60,086 nt of DNA, from contig NZ_JAKRND010000015.1 in assembly GCF_022347285.1 (NCBI RefSeq), forward strand, positions 1 through 60,086, given 5' to 3'. Positions 15,629-24,095 of this stretch are shown here, piece by piece. The notes below the pieces were generated by a model. The model did no database searches. It worked only from the letters and a program-made list of their open reading frames with translations, and was not told the DNA's origin. A program made the position numbers and the translations under genes. How positions within the stretch are numbered: position 1 is the first letter of the stretch; each line of letters begins with the position of its first letter. The DNA comes from Corynebacterium sp. ACRPH. GTDB taxonomy: Bacteria; Actinomycetota; Actinomycetes; Mycobacteriales; Mycobacteriaceae.

Positions 15629-16300
15629 TTAGTAGATGTAGATCCGGTCGCCGACGTTCAGCGCGTTGAAGAAATTCTTGGCGTGCGGGGAAGCCAGGTG
15701 GATGCAGCCGTGGGACATCACGTTCGGATCACCCTGGTGGAAGGCGTGGCCGTTGTTGGTGAAGTACACGGAGTAGGGCATCGGGGCGTTGCCGTAGGTG
15801 CGGGAAACCTCGTTCTTCACCTTGCGGGTGATCACGTGCCAGCCCTTCGGGGTCTCGTAGCCGCGCTTGCCGCTGGAGATCTTCACCGGGCCGTAGCTGG
15901 TCTTGCCGCCGCGCTGCAGCCAAGCAGTCTGGTTGCGCAGGTTAACGCAGCCGCGGGCCTGAGCAGGGCACTGAGTGTTGCGCGGAGCGGGACGGTGCTT
16001 CGGAGCCGGGCGCGGGGCGGGCTTGTTGGCGCGCTCGCGGGCGGCCAGAGCGCCTGGGGCGAAGAAGTTAGCGGCGTCGTCGGCCGCACGGTTGATCTGG
16101 CCGCGTGCGGGCTCTGGCAGACCACGGGTGCTGTTGTGGACGTTATCGCGGGCGCCCAGAACGAAGTTGTTGATGTCCTGCTGGGAGGAGCCCAGAGGAG
16201 CGGCGGATGCGGCGCCGGTGCCCAGGGAGGCAGCCATCATGGTTGCGACACCGACACCGGCGAGGCGGCGGCGGAGGGAGTGAGAGTTGGATTTCGTCAT
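15629..16300 (-). CDS. L,D-transpeptidase (YkuD domain), secreted
   Basis: This protein of about 223 residues has an N-terminal signal sequence with twin arginines (SLRRRLAGVGVATMMAASLG...ASAAP), a linker rich in Pro/Lys/Arg (KPAPRPAPKHRPAPRN), and a C-terminal YkuD domain with the catalytic motif HGCIHLASPHA (SHGCIHL). L,D-transpeptidases form 3-3 crosslinks in peptidoglycan or attach proteins to it. The domain also has two further cysteines (CPAQARGC). The start is ATG 16300; GTG 16306 is the alternative. It is divergent from the PhoP-type regulator. With mycobacteria-like walls this enzyme would act outside the membrane on meso-DAP. Confidence 0.88.
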   Translation of the reverse strand: MTKSNSHSLRRRLAGVGVATMMAASLGTGAASAAPLGSSQQDINNFVLGARDNVHNSTRGLPEPARGQINRAADDAANFFAPGALAARERANKPAPRPAPKHRPAPRNTQCPAQARGCVNLRNQTAWLQRGGKTSYGPVKISSGKRGYETPKGWHVITRKVKNEVSRTYGNAPMPYSVYFTNNGHAFHQGDPNVMSHGCIHLASPHAKNFFNALNVGDRIYIY

Positions 16301-16399
16301 AGGCACAGCTTAATGGGTTGCGCCGGGAGTATGTGCACTGAATCACGAGTTAATTCCTAGATTCTTTCCAGAACCACTGCAGTTTTCGAGGGCAATGAA

Positions 16400-16518
16400 G
16401 TTGGCGCGGTAGTTGGCGCGTGGAGGCAGGAAGACAGTTTCGAGAGTTTTCCGCGTTGGTATTCCGTGGTGGCATGCCGTGGTGGGAAACCGCTACAGGG
16501 TTCACAGGAAACATCCAG
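16400..16518 (+). promoter_or_regulatory. control region of the two-component operon with periodic repeats
   Basis: GTTGGCGCG occurs at 16400-16408 and 16412-16420 (12-base period). Nearer the gene TTCACAG (16501-16507) is followed 11 bases later by CATCCAG (16512-16518); TTCACAG is the complement of the CTGTGAA core of PhoP/PhoR-type sites. Autoregulation is inferred. Confidence 0.35.
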
Positions 16519-16569
16519 CTATCATGCAGATAGACGCTAATTCTCTGCAGCACAATGAGGTGCATGACA

Positions 16570-17271
16570 ATGCCTAACACCCAGCCGGTGAAGGTTCTCG
16601 TCGTCGACGACGAGGCCAATATTTCTGACCTCCTTAAGGTAAGCCTGAAGTTTCAGGGGTTTGATGTGGAAACGGCCGACAACGGCCAAGACGCGCTGGC
16701 GCTGGCGGAAACCTACCAACCGGACGCTTTCATCCTGGATGTCATGATGCCCGGCATGGATGGCTTCACCCTCCTCAACAAGCTCCGCGCCGCAGGCCAC
16801 GATGCCCCGGCGCTCTTCCTTACCGCAAAGGATGGTGTGGAGGACCGAATCCACGGCCTGACCATCGGCGCCGATGACTATGTGACCAAGCCGTTCAGCC
16901 TGGAAGAGGTCATTACCCGACTGCGCGTGATCCTGCGCCGTGTGTCTTCCGAGGAAGAGCAGGAATCCAGCCTTATCACCTACGAGGACATCACTCTGGA
17001 TGACGACATGCACGAGGTCACGAAGGCCGGCGAGATCGTCGACCTATCGCCCACGGAGTTCAAATTGCTGCGCTACCTGCTGGTCAACGCCGAGGTTGTG
17101 CTGAGCAAGGCGAAGATCCTGGATCACGTGTGGAACTACGACTTCGGCGGCGACGGCAACGTCGTCGAGTCCTATGTTTCCTACCTGCGCCGCAAGATCG
17201 ACAAGGAAGAGCCACACCTCATCCAGACCGTCCGCGGTGTGGGTTACGTGTTGCGTAAGCCCCGCAGCTAA
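16570..17271 (+). CDS. phoP: PhoP-type response regulator (called PhoR in C. glutamicum)
   Basis: OmpR-family response regulator, 233 residues from ATG 16570, chosen because GAGG lies 9 bases before it (ATG 16564 and 16555 are alternatives). Receiver domain: acidic pair DDE (13-15), phospho-acceptor D57 in FILDVMMPG, Lys in VTKPFSLEE. Winged-helix domain: LSPTEFKLLRYLLVNAEVVLS, NVVESYVSYLRRKID, RGVGYVLR. The receiver and wing sequence follow M. tuberculosis PhoP almost throughout. In C. glutamicum the ortholog activates the phosphate-starvation genes, among them pstSCAB, which lie 27 kb to the right here. Forms an operon with the kinase that begins 12 bases after its stop. Confidence 0.92.
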   Translation: MPNTQPVKVLVVDDEANISDLLKVSLKFQGFDVETADNGQDALALAETYQPDAFILDVMMPGMDGFTLLNKLRAAGHDAPALFLTAKDGVEDRIHGLTIGADDYVTKPFSLEEVITRLRVILRRVSSEEEQESSLITYEDITLDDDMHEVTKAGEIVDLSPTEFKLLRYLLVNAEVVLSKAKILDHVWNYDFGGDGNVVESYVSYLRRKIDKEEPHLIQTVRGVGYVLRKPRS

Positions 17272-17283
17272 AACCTGATTCCT

Positions 17284-18885
17284 ATGTCCAACGCTGATAA
17301 CACCGGCGCGCCTGAGTCTGCTGAGCCCGCTGTGTCTGAGGCGCCTGCTGTAGGCTCCGCCGTCCCCGTCCGCTCCGGCCATCCTGGGCATTTTCTGTCT
17401 CACTATCCGCTGCGCATCTCCCTGGTCGTGGTGATCGCGGTGCTGGTCGCCATGGGGCTAACGGTCTCCGGTGTTTCCGTGACGACCACCCTGCAGCGTT
17501 TCCTCATTCAAAGGGTTGACGAGCAGCTGGATCAGGCGACAAACGGTTGGGCCCACCGATCCGGCCTCGCCGACGGCAATTCTGAAGATCAGAGCGCGCC
17601 AAGCGGGAGCGACAGCAGCGCTTTGGGGTCGGAAGGCTTCGGTGTGCTGAACCTCCAGCAGCCGCCGAATCCCGTCACCGGTGTTACCCGCCCGCCCAGC
17701 GATTTCTACATTCTGGTGGTCGACGACCAGGTCTCCTATGAGTACTTCAACTCCCCGTTGAAGGCCCGCCCCGAGATCCGCGGTCTGGGCCAGCCGACCA
17801 TGCCTGTGACCGTCGGTTCGCGCGAGGATTCCGGAACGCACATCAGCTGGCGCGCCACCAGTTTCCGCAATGATGACGGCACCATCACGATCGTCGCCCT
17901 GCCTCTGGCCGAAGAAGAGCACATTATCTCCCGCCTCGTGCTGCTGCAGGCAGTGATCGGCCTGACGGTCGTCGCGTTCGTCATCTTGGCATCGATGTAT
18001 CTGGTGCGCCGCGCTTTGCGTCCACTGAACGAGGTGGAACTGACGGCGTCAAAAATTTCGAACGGCGACCTCGGGCAGCGCGTGCCGAACTGGCGGCCCA
18101 ACACAGAGGTCGGGCGGCTTTCGCAGGCGCTCAACAAGATGCTCGCGCAGATCCAAACGGCGTTCGTCGCCATTGGCGCTTCGGAAAGGCAGGCACGCCG
18201 CTCCGAGGCATCGATGCGCCGCTTCATCGGGGATGCTTCGCACGAGCTGCGCACGCCGTTGACGTCGGTGCGCGGCTATGCGGAGCTGTACCAATCGGGT
18301 GCTACTGATGACGCCCCCATGGTCATCGACCGTATTTCTGAAGAGGCTGGCCGCATGAGTCTGCTGGTCGAAGACCTCCTCGCGCTGGTCCGCATGGACG
18401 AAGGGCGACCGCTGGCGAAGAACCGCGTGGACATGCTGGAACTGGTACTCGAAACCGCGGAGTCGGCGCGGGCCGGCTTCCCGAACCGCACGGTGCAGGT
18501 CGTCAACGAAACCGGGGACGTGCCGATCGTCATCGGCGACGTGAACCGCCTGCACCAGGTGCTGGGCAACCTGGTGACCAATGCGCTGCGGCACGCGGGC
18601 GAAGACGCAGAGGTGAAGCTGCGCCTGGATAAGCGCGACGGCAACGTGATCGTGGACGTGGAGGACAACGGCCAGGGCATCCCGGCTGAAGATGTGCCGC
18701 ACCTGTTTGAAAGGTTCTACCGCCCGGACGTTTCGCGCTCCCGCGCTTCGGGCGGCTCGGGGCTGGGGCTGTCGATCGTCAAGGGGCTGGTGGAGGTCCA
18801 CGGCGGCACGGTCTCCGTGGACAGCGAGGAAGGCAAGGGAACGCGCTTCCGGATCGAGTTGCCCGAAGCGACCGAGGTGGAATAG
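17284..18885 (+). CDS. phoR: sensor histidine kinase partner of the PhoP-type regulator (PhoS in C. glutamicum)
   Basis: A 533-residue membrane kinase. Domains: disordered N-terminus (1-40), transmembrane helix 1 (about 44-64), extracytoplasmic sensor domain (65-218), helix 2 (219-241), HAMP (242-295), dimerisation/phospho-acceptor domain with H320 in DASHELRTPLTS, and ATPase domain with N box LGNLVTNALRHA, G1 DNGQGIP, F box LFERFYRP and G2 GGSGLGLSIV. It should phosphorylate the regulator encoded just upstream. Naming differs: PhoR in mycobacteria, PhoS in C. glutamicum. It is convergent with the lipase; the 30-base gap holds a perfect GCCCCGCGGGGC palindrome. Confidence 0.92.
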   Translation: MSNADNTGAPESAEPAVSEAPAVGSAVPVRSGHPGHFLSHYPLRISLVVVIAVLVAMGLTVSGVSVTTTLQRFLIQRVDEQLDQATNGWAHRSGLADGNSEDQSAPSGSDSSALGSEGFGVLNLQQPPNPVTGVTRPPSDFYILVVDDQVSYEYFNSPLKARPEIRGLGQPTMPVTVGSREDSGTHISWRATSFRNDDGTITIVALPLAEEEHIISRLVLLQAVIGLTVVAFVILASMYLVRRALRPLNEVELTASKISNGDLGQRVPNWRPNTEVGRLSQALNKMLAQIQTAFVAIGASERQARRSEASMRRFIGDASHELRTPLTSVRGYAELYQSGATDDAPMVIDRISEEAGRMSLLVEDLLALVRMDEGRPLAKNRVDMLELVLETAESARAGFPNRTVQVVNETGDVPIVIGDVNRLHQVLGNLVTNALRHAGEDAEVKLRLDKRDGNVIVDVEDNGQGIPAEDVPHLFERFYRPDVSRSRASGGSGLGLSIVKGLVEVHGGTVSVDSEEGKGTRFRIELPEATEVE

Positions 18886-18915
18886 CGCCCCGCGGGGCAT
18901 GTGAGGCCGCCCCGC

Positions 18916-20148
18916 CTACGCTTCTGTATCGTCTTCCTCCAAGCCGTCGAGGAGCGCCAGGTGGACGATGTCCTGCACGTCCGGGTTCGTTGGCAGCTCC
19001 TCGTGCTTGCACTTGGACACGCCCAAGTCCTGCAGGAAATAGTTCGTGATGATGGCCTCGCCCGTGTCGTTTGAATGGCCGTCCTCGAGCTGGAAGGTGG
19101 TGTGGTCGCTGGGGATGGTGGGCTGCCGGTCACCCAAGAAGGCATTTTCGTGAGGCACCACGGTGGCATCGTTGCGGGTGGCGTAGCAGGTGTAGCGAAT
19201 GTGGTTGCGAGTTTCGGGGGAGGCCGCCAGGGTTTCCATCAGCGGCGAACCGATGACCTGCTGCATGCCCGCCGCGCCGAAGACCCGCCGAATGGTGGCG
19301 GCCGCCACGCGCTGGCTCATGTCCGTGGTAAACATGCCGCCCAACATGCCCATGAGCGTGGTGCCCTGGTGCGGAGCGCCAAGTGTGATGAGGTGGTGGA
19401 CGTAATCCTCGCCGCCGAGCTCGTTGATCCAATAGCGGGCCAGCAGCCCACCCTGAGAATGCCCCACGATATCCACAGCCTCCGCGCCAGTGGCGGCCAG
19501 CACCTGCTCGATGTAAGCGCCGACGTCCTGGGCGGAGGTCGGAATATCCTGCGTACCGTGTACGCCGTAGTCCGGGCTGAACACCACAAAGTCGTCGTCC
19601 CGCAAGCGCAGAACCAGGTTCTGCCACACGTTCTTCGAGCTGATCGTCCCGTGGATGAGGATCACCGGATACGGGCGGTCGATGGTGGGGCGGGCCTGCC
19701 AGAGATCATCGGCGTAACCGGGGGAGACTTGGCGGGCGCCCAGTGGCGGGTCGGGGATGGCGCCTTGCAGCTGGGGCAACTGCGGGCGAGTCATGCGCCC
19801 CGGGATGTCCCAGAGGAAGCGCCCGGTGATGGAAATACTGCTGGCCATGCCGCTGCCAAGGCGGCTAAGCCAGCTGCGGATATCGGGTTCGGGGCCGATG
19901 ACGTCGCCCGCGTTGGCGGGATCGTAATCATCGTCCGAAGAGTCGCTGCGATAGTTGCCGTAGCCGTCGTAGCTATCGAAGCTATCGGGGTCCTTGAAGC
20001 TCTCTGCCACGGCTGCACCCGCCGGGGGATCGACCTCGGCTAGTTCCTCTAGGTCGAGTTCTGGGTCGGGCTCTGGGGCGACCTCGGGGGCAAGCACGTC
20101 GTCAGCGTTGTGGGGGCTTTCGGTGTTGTTGTCGTTGTCGTTTTCCAC
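18916..20148 (-). CDS. alpha/beta-hydrolase, triacylglycerol lipase-like, with acidic N-terminal extension
   Basis: A 410-residue lipase-family protein. Residues 1-95 are very rich in Asp, Glu, Pro and Asn (low complexity, no signal peptide); residues 159-410 form the hydrolase: PVILIHGTISS (161-171), nucleophile elbow IVGHSQGGLL (S231), ITLGAPHQGTT, and a probable catalytic His in DGHSNDTGEA or DHTTF. Start is GTG 20148. The HIT gene lies upstream on the same strand with a 67-base gap that contains a run of nine G (20184-20192). Secretion is uncertain: the acidic extension would be unusual for an exported lipase. Confidence 0.85.
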   Translation of the reverse strand: MENDNDNNTESPHNADDVLAPEVAPEPDPELDLEELAEVDPPAGAAVAESFKDPDSFDSYDGYGNYRSDSSDDDYDPANAGDVIGPEPDIRSWLSRLGSGMASSISITGRFLWDIPGRMTRPQLPQLQGAIPDPPLGARQVSPGYADDLWQARPTIDRPYPVILIHGTISSKNVWQNLVLRLRDDDFVVFSPDYGVHGTQDIPTSAQDVGAYIEQVLAATGAEAVDIVGHSQGGLLARYWINELGGEDYVHHLITLGAPHQGTTLMGMLGGMFTTDMSQRVAAATIRRVFGAAGMQQVIGSPLMETLAASPETRNHIRYTCYATRNDATVVPHENAFLGDRQPTIPSDHTTFQLEDGHSNDTGEAIITNYFLQDLGVSKCKHEELPTNPDVQDIVHLALLDGLEEDDTEA

Positions 20149-20183
20149 TGGTTATCCACCGCAATGACAATGAAACGAAAGAA

Positions 20184-20192
20184 GGGGGGGGG
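20184..20192. repeat. homopolymer of nine G before the lipase gene
   Basis: Nine consecutive G on the + strand (C on the lipase coding strand), 36 bases before the lipase start codon, inside its only upstream gap. Such tracts change length by slippage. Confidence 0.9.
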
Positions 20193-20215
20193 CTGGGCTC
20201 TAAACTTTCAAGTTT

Positions 20216-20653
20216 TTAAGCGGAGGGGATCTTCGCCTCGTCTACACCCTGAGCCTGCAGCGCTTGGCGAATCTTAGCCGCCGACTTATCCATCTTCTCC
20301 GGATCCGTCTCGTCCATCCGCATCACGTTCTGCAGGCTGTAGCCGGACATGTCGGAAGCCGGGAAAATGTGGATGTGGGCGTGTGGCACCTCGAATCCAG
20401 CGATCAGGTAGCCGGCGCGGGGGGCGTCAAAAGCCTCGACGATGGCCTTGCCCACCAGCTGCGCGACCTCGTTGCAGTGAGCCCACGTCGCCGCATCCAT
20501 ATCGGTCCAGCGATCGACCTCCTCGATCGGCACGACCAGCGTGTGGCCGTATGCCGCGGGTTCGATGGTCAAAAACGCCGCCGCGGTTTCGTCGCGGTAG
20601 ACGATGCGCCCGGGGATCTCGCCGTTCAGGATTTTCGTGAATACCGTAGCCAT
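20216..20653 (-). CDS. HIT family nucleotide-binding protein
   Basis: A 145-residue histidine-triad protein: FTKILNGEIPGRIVYRDE (5-22) is the family entry and H91-x-H93-x-H95 (PHAHIHIFPASD) the catalytic triad. HIT proteins hydrolyse nucleotide phosphoramidates or dinucleotides. The ATG at 20653 has no ribosome site; TAACAT lies on the coding strand 7 bases before it (20666-20661), so it is probably leaderless. It is divergent from purD, 65 bases away. Confidence 0.9.
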   Translation of the reverse strand: MATVFTKILNGEIPGRIVYRDETAAAFLTIEPAAYGHTLVVPIEEVDRWTDMDAATWAHCNEVAQLVGKAIVEAFDAPRAGYLIAGFEVPHAHIHIFPASDMSGYSLQNVMRMDETDPEKMDKSAAKIRQALQAQGVDEAKIPSA

Positions 20654-20718
20654 GCTGCCGATGTTAGCGCGTTAAATGTATCTGGTGGCAGGGGTTGGCT
20701 TCGCTAGACTGGGGAACC

Positions 20719-21975
20719 ATGCGCATTCTTGTTATCGGCAGCGGTGCCCGCGAGCACGCACTGGCTTATTCTCTGTCCCTGGATCCCTCCGTCGAACAGG
20801 TCCACGTCAGCCCGGGTAACGCCGGCATGACGGCCGTGGCCACCCTGCACCCGGACGGCGATCCGGTGGCCCTGGCCCGCGAGATCGAGGCGGATCTGGT
20901 TGTTATCGGCCCCGAGATCCCGCTGGTCGCCGGGGTTGCCGACGAGCTGCGCGCGGCGGGCTTCGCCGTATTCGGCCCGTCGGCCGCCGCCGCACAGATC
21001 GAGGGCTCGAAGGCCTTTGCGAAGGACATCATGGCCAAGGCGCAGGTCCGCACCGCCGATGCCGTCGCTGTACCTGTCGGGTCTAGTGATTCTTTTATTG
21101 ACGCCACCCTCGACAAATTCGGCCCAACCTACGTTGTCAAGGACGATGGACTGGCCGGCGGCAAGGGTGTGGTGGTCACAGTCGACCGAGCAGAAGCCCT
21201 GGAGCACATCCACGCCGTGCACGCAGGCGGTAACCCGGTGCTGCTGGAAAGCTTCCTGGACGGCCCCGAGGTTTCCCTGTTCTGCCTGGTGGATGGCGAG
21301 ACCGTGGTGCCGCTGCTGCCCGCGCAGGATTTCAAGCGAGTAGGGGACAACGACGAGGGCCCAAACACCGGCGGCATGGGCGCCTACACCCCGCTGCCGT
21401 GGCTGCCGGAAGACGGCGTGCAGCGCATCGTGACCGAGGTCGTGGAGCCGGTGGCCAAGCAGATGGTCGCCGAGGGCGTGCCCTTCAACGGCCTGCTGTA
21501 CGCAGGTCTGGCATGGGGCAGCGAAGGCCCGGCCGTAGTGGAGTTCAACTGCCGCTTCGGCGACCCGGAGACTCAGCCCGTGCTGCGCCAGCTGAAGACC
21601 CCGCTGGGTGGGGTGCTGAATGCTGTGGCGACCGGCACCCTGGACCAGCTTCCGCCGCTGGAGTGGGAGGACGGTTACGCGCTGACTGTCGTGCTAGCCG
21701 CCGAGAACTACCCGGCCAGCCCGGTTACCGGTAAGCCGGTTGTCGGCGCGGAGCCGGGCAACGAATCCCGCGGCATTTTGGCCGCGGGCGTGGCGGAACA
21801 GAATGGTCAGCTGGTGAGCTCCGGCGGCCGCGTGCTGAACGTCATCGGCACCGGCGCCACCCTGGCAGAGGCACGTAAGCAGGCCTATGAGACCCTGCAG
21901 GGCATCCAGCTGGAAGGTTCGCACTACCGCTCCGACGTCGCCCTTCCCGCAGTTGAGGGCCGCATTTCCATCTAG
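20719..21975 (+). CDS. purD: phosphoribosylamine-glycine ligase
   Basis: PurD (GARS) makes glycinamide ribonucleotide, step 2 of purine synthesis, with ATP. 418 residues with N-terminal [16 protein letters not shown], then the ATP-grasp domain: [38 protein letters not shown] and [14 protein letters not shown], all typical of PurD. I set the start at ATG 20719 (a TTG at 20695 is in frame): TAGACT at 20705-20710 ends 8 bases before it, so the transcript is probably leaderless. It stands alone but begins the purine region that runs to 37415. Confidence 0.95.
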   Translation: MRILVIGSGAREHALAYSLSLDPSVEQVHVSPGNAGMTAVATLHPDGDPVALAREIEADLVVIGPEIPLVAGVADELRAAGFAVFGPSAAAAQIEGSKAFAKDIMAKAQVRTADAVAVPVGSSDSFIDATLDKFGPTYVVKDDGLAGGKGVVVTVDRAEALEHIHAVHAGGNPVLLESFLDGPEVSLFCLVDGETVVPLLPAQDFKRVGDNDEGPNTGGMGAYTPLPWLPEDGVQRIVTEVVEPVAKQMVAEGVPFNGLLYAGLAWGSEGPAVVEFNCRFGDPETQPVLRQLKTPLGGVLNAVATGTLDQLPPLEWEDGYALTVVLAAENYPASPVTGKPVVGAEPGNESRGILAAGVAEQNGQLVSSGGRVLNVIGTGATLAEARKQAYETLQGIQLEGSHYRSDVALPAVEGRISI

Positions 21976-22049
21976 TGCCCGAGATGTTGTGAGAAAAACT
22001 CGCGCATAAGGGTACCGCGCGGGGTGCAATAGGTTTAAAGTATCGACTT

Positions 22050-23414
22050 GTGATTGCACACCCAGGCGAAAGTCGCCGGCGGGGCTGGCAAGGCTTTAGC
22101 CCCGCGCAGCTGGTTTCCGTAAGCTTCCTGCTGCTTATCCTCGCAGGTACAGCGCTGTTGCTGTTGCCCATATCCCGCAGCGGGCCGGAGAGCCCGGAGT
22201 TCACCACCGCTCTTTTCACCGCCACCTCGGCCACCTGCCTGACCGGCCTCAGTGTCGTGGACACCGCGACCTACTGGTCCCATTTCGGGCAGGTCGTCAT
22301 CATGCTGCTGATCCAGGTCGGAGGCCTCGGCATCATGACACTCGCCACGGTAGTGAGTTTCGTTTTGGCCGGACAGATGGGCGTCAAAGGGCGCCTGCGC
22401 GCCGCCGCGGAGCAACGCGGAAGGAACCTCGGCGAAATCCGCACCATCATCTTCGGCACCATCGGCTTTTCCCTGGCGGTTGAGCTGGTGATAGCCATCG
22501 TGCTGACCTTCCGCTTCGCCTCTGGCTATGGCTACGGCTTCTTGCCGGCGGTGTGGGAGGGTACGTTCCACGCGATCTCCGCGTTCAACAACGCTGGCTT
22601 CGGACTGCGCTCCGATAACCTCATTCCCTACGTCAATGACGCGGGCATCATCCTGCCCATCGCCGCCGGCATCGTCATAGGCGGCCTGGGTTTCCCCGTG
22701 CTGCTGGAACTGCGGGCGCGGTGGCGTTCGAAGGTGAAGCACCCGCCATCGCTGACCTTGATCTTCACGCTCACCGGCACCGCGATCCTGCTGGTGGTGG
22801 GTACGGTCGGCTTCGCGCTGATGGAGTGGACCAACGCCCTGCGCGACCTCACACCGCTATCGGCGCTGCAGGCGGCGTTCTTCCACTCTGTTTCCTCCCG
22901 CACGGCCGGCTTCAACTCGGTGGATCTGACGGAGCTGCGCCCATCTTCGCTGATGCTGACGGACTTCCTGATGTTCATAGGCGGCGGCTCGGGCGGCACT
23001 GCGGGTGGTGTGAAGGTGACGACCGCCGCGGTGCTGGTGGCGGTGTTGATCGCGGAGGTTCGCGGCGACGATCAGCTCCTGGTCGCCGGCCGGCGCATTC
23101 CTAGCCGCATCGTCCGCCAAGCCATGGCGGTGTTCATGATGGCCTTCCTGCTGGTAGGCGGATCCATCATGGCGCTGCAGCTTTTGCTGCCGCAGTACGA
23201 TTCCCACCAAATCACCTTCGAGACCATCTCCGCTTTCGCCACCGTGGGCCTGACTACCGGCATCACCCCGGAACTTCCGGACTTCGCCCGACTTTGGCTG
23301 GTCGTGTTGATGTACCTCGGGCGTATCGGACCCATCACCGTGGTGGCGGCTCTGGCCGCTCGCACTAACCAACGCCTCTATTCCTACCCAGTAGAAAGGC
23401 CGTTCATTGGCTAA
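22050..23414 (+). CDS. ktrB: potassium transporter membrane subunit (KtrB/TrkH family)
   Basis: KtrB forms the K+ channel-like translocation unit. The 454-residue protein has four M1-pore-M2 repeats whose selectivity segments are visible: TSATCLTGLSV, ISAFNNAGFGL, SSRTAGFNSVD and AFATVGLTTGI. N-terminal KtrB mark: GFSPAQLVSVSFLLLILAGTALL. GTG start at 22050; TAAAGT (22036-22041) 8 bases ahead suggests a leaderless transcript. Its end overlaps ktrA by eight bases, so both subunits are translated together. Uptake of K+ coupled to Na+ or H+ is the family role. Confidence 0.93.
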   Translation: MIAHPGESRRRGWQGFSPAQLVSVSFLLLILAGTALLLLPISRSGPESPEFTTALFTATSATCLTGLSVVDTATYWSHFGQVVIMLLIQVGGLGIMTLATVVSFVLAGQMGVKGRLRAAAEQRGRNLGEIRTIIFGTIGFSLAVELVIAIVLTFRFASGYGYGFLPAVWEGTFHAISAFNNAGFGLRSDNLIPYVNDAGIILPIAAGIVIGGLGFPVLLELRARWRSKVKHPPSLTLIFTLTGTAILLVVGTVGFALMEWTNALRDLTPLSALQAAFFHSVSSRTAGFNSVDLTELRPSSLMLTDFLMFIGGGSGGTAGGVKVTTAAVLVAVLIAEVRGDDQLLVAGRRIPSRIVRQAMAVFMMAFLLVGGSIMALQLLLPQYDSHQITFETISAFATVGLTTGITPELPDFARLWLVVLMYLGRIGPITVVAALAARTNQRLYSYPVERPFIG

Positions 23415-24066
23415 GCTCTTTTCCCACCCAACCAACCCTCCCGTCGTCATCATCGGTCTGGGCCGCTTCGGCATGGCCCTCGGCGAAGAGCTCGTACAGT
23501 CCGGCGTGGAGGTGCTGGGCATCGACGTGGACGAAGTTGTGGTGACGAAAGCCGCCCCGCTACTGACGCACGCGGTCATCGCCGAAACCACCGACCAGGA
23601 TGCGCTTCGCCAGCTCGGGGTGCAGGATGCCCACCGTGTTGTAATCGGCATCGGTTCAGACATGGGGGCGTCACTACTTACAGCTTCCGCCGTGATGGAC
23701 CTAGGGGTGCCCAACGTCTGGGCGAAGGCCGACAACCAGCAACACGCGAAGATCCTGACACAGATCGGTGTGCACCACGTAGTGCGACCTGAAAGGGATA
23801 CTGGGCGGCGCGTGGCGCACCTGATCGCTGGCCACGTGCAGGAATACATCGAGTTCGACCGCGACTTTGCGATGGCAAAGCTGGCGCCCCCGCTGCGCAT
23901 GCACGGCCGCAAGGTGGAGGAGACCCCGCAGGGGATCGCCATCGTCGCGGTGCGTTCGGCCGATGGGCACTTCTCCACTCCGCCGGCGGAGTACGTGATT
24001 CGCTCCGGCGACCTCGTGATCGCCGCGGGGCGGATCAAGGACCTGGAGAAGTTCGCGGATTCCTAA
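23407..24066 (+). CDS. ktrA: potassium transporter regulatory subunit (KtrA/TrkA family)
   Basis: KtrA is the cytosolic ring that gates KtrB on binding nucleotide. 219 residues: RCK-N Rossmann domain with VVIIGLGRFGMALGEEL (glycine-rich GxGxxG), acidic end of strand 2 (GIDVDE), then the RCK-C domain from about residue 135 (MHGRKVEETPQGIAIVAV). TTG start at 23407 lies inside the ktrB end. Together with ktrB this is a complete two-gene Ktr system. Confidence 0.92.
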   Translation: MAKLFSHPTNPPVVIIGLGRFGMALGEELVQSGVEVLGIDVDEVVVTKAAPLLTHAVIAETTDQDALRQLGVQDAHRVVIGIGSDMGASLLTASAVMDLGVPNVWAKADNQQHAKILTQIGVHHVVRPERDTGRRVAHLIAGHVQEYIEFDRDFAMAKLAPPLRMHGRKVEETPQGIAIVAVRSADGHFSTPPAEYVIRSGDLVIAAGRIKDLEKFADS

Positions 24067-24095
24067 AAGCCAGCGGTACGCATAAACTCGGGGAC

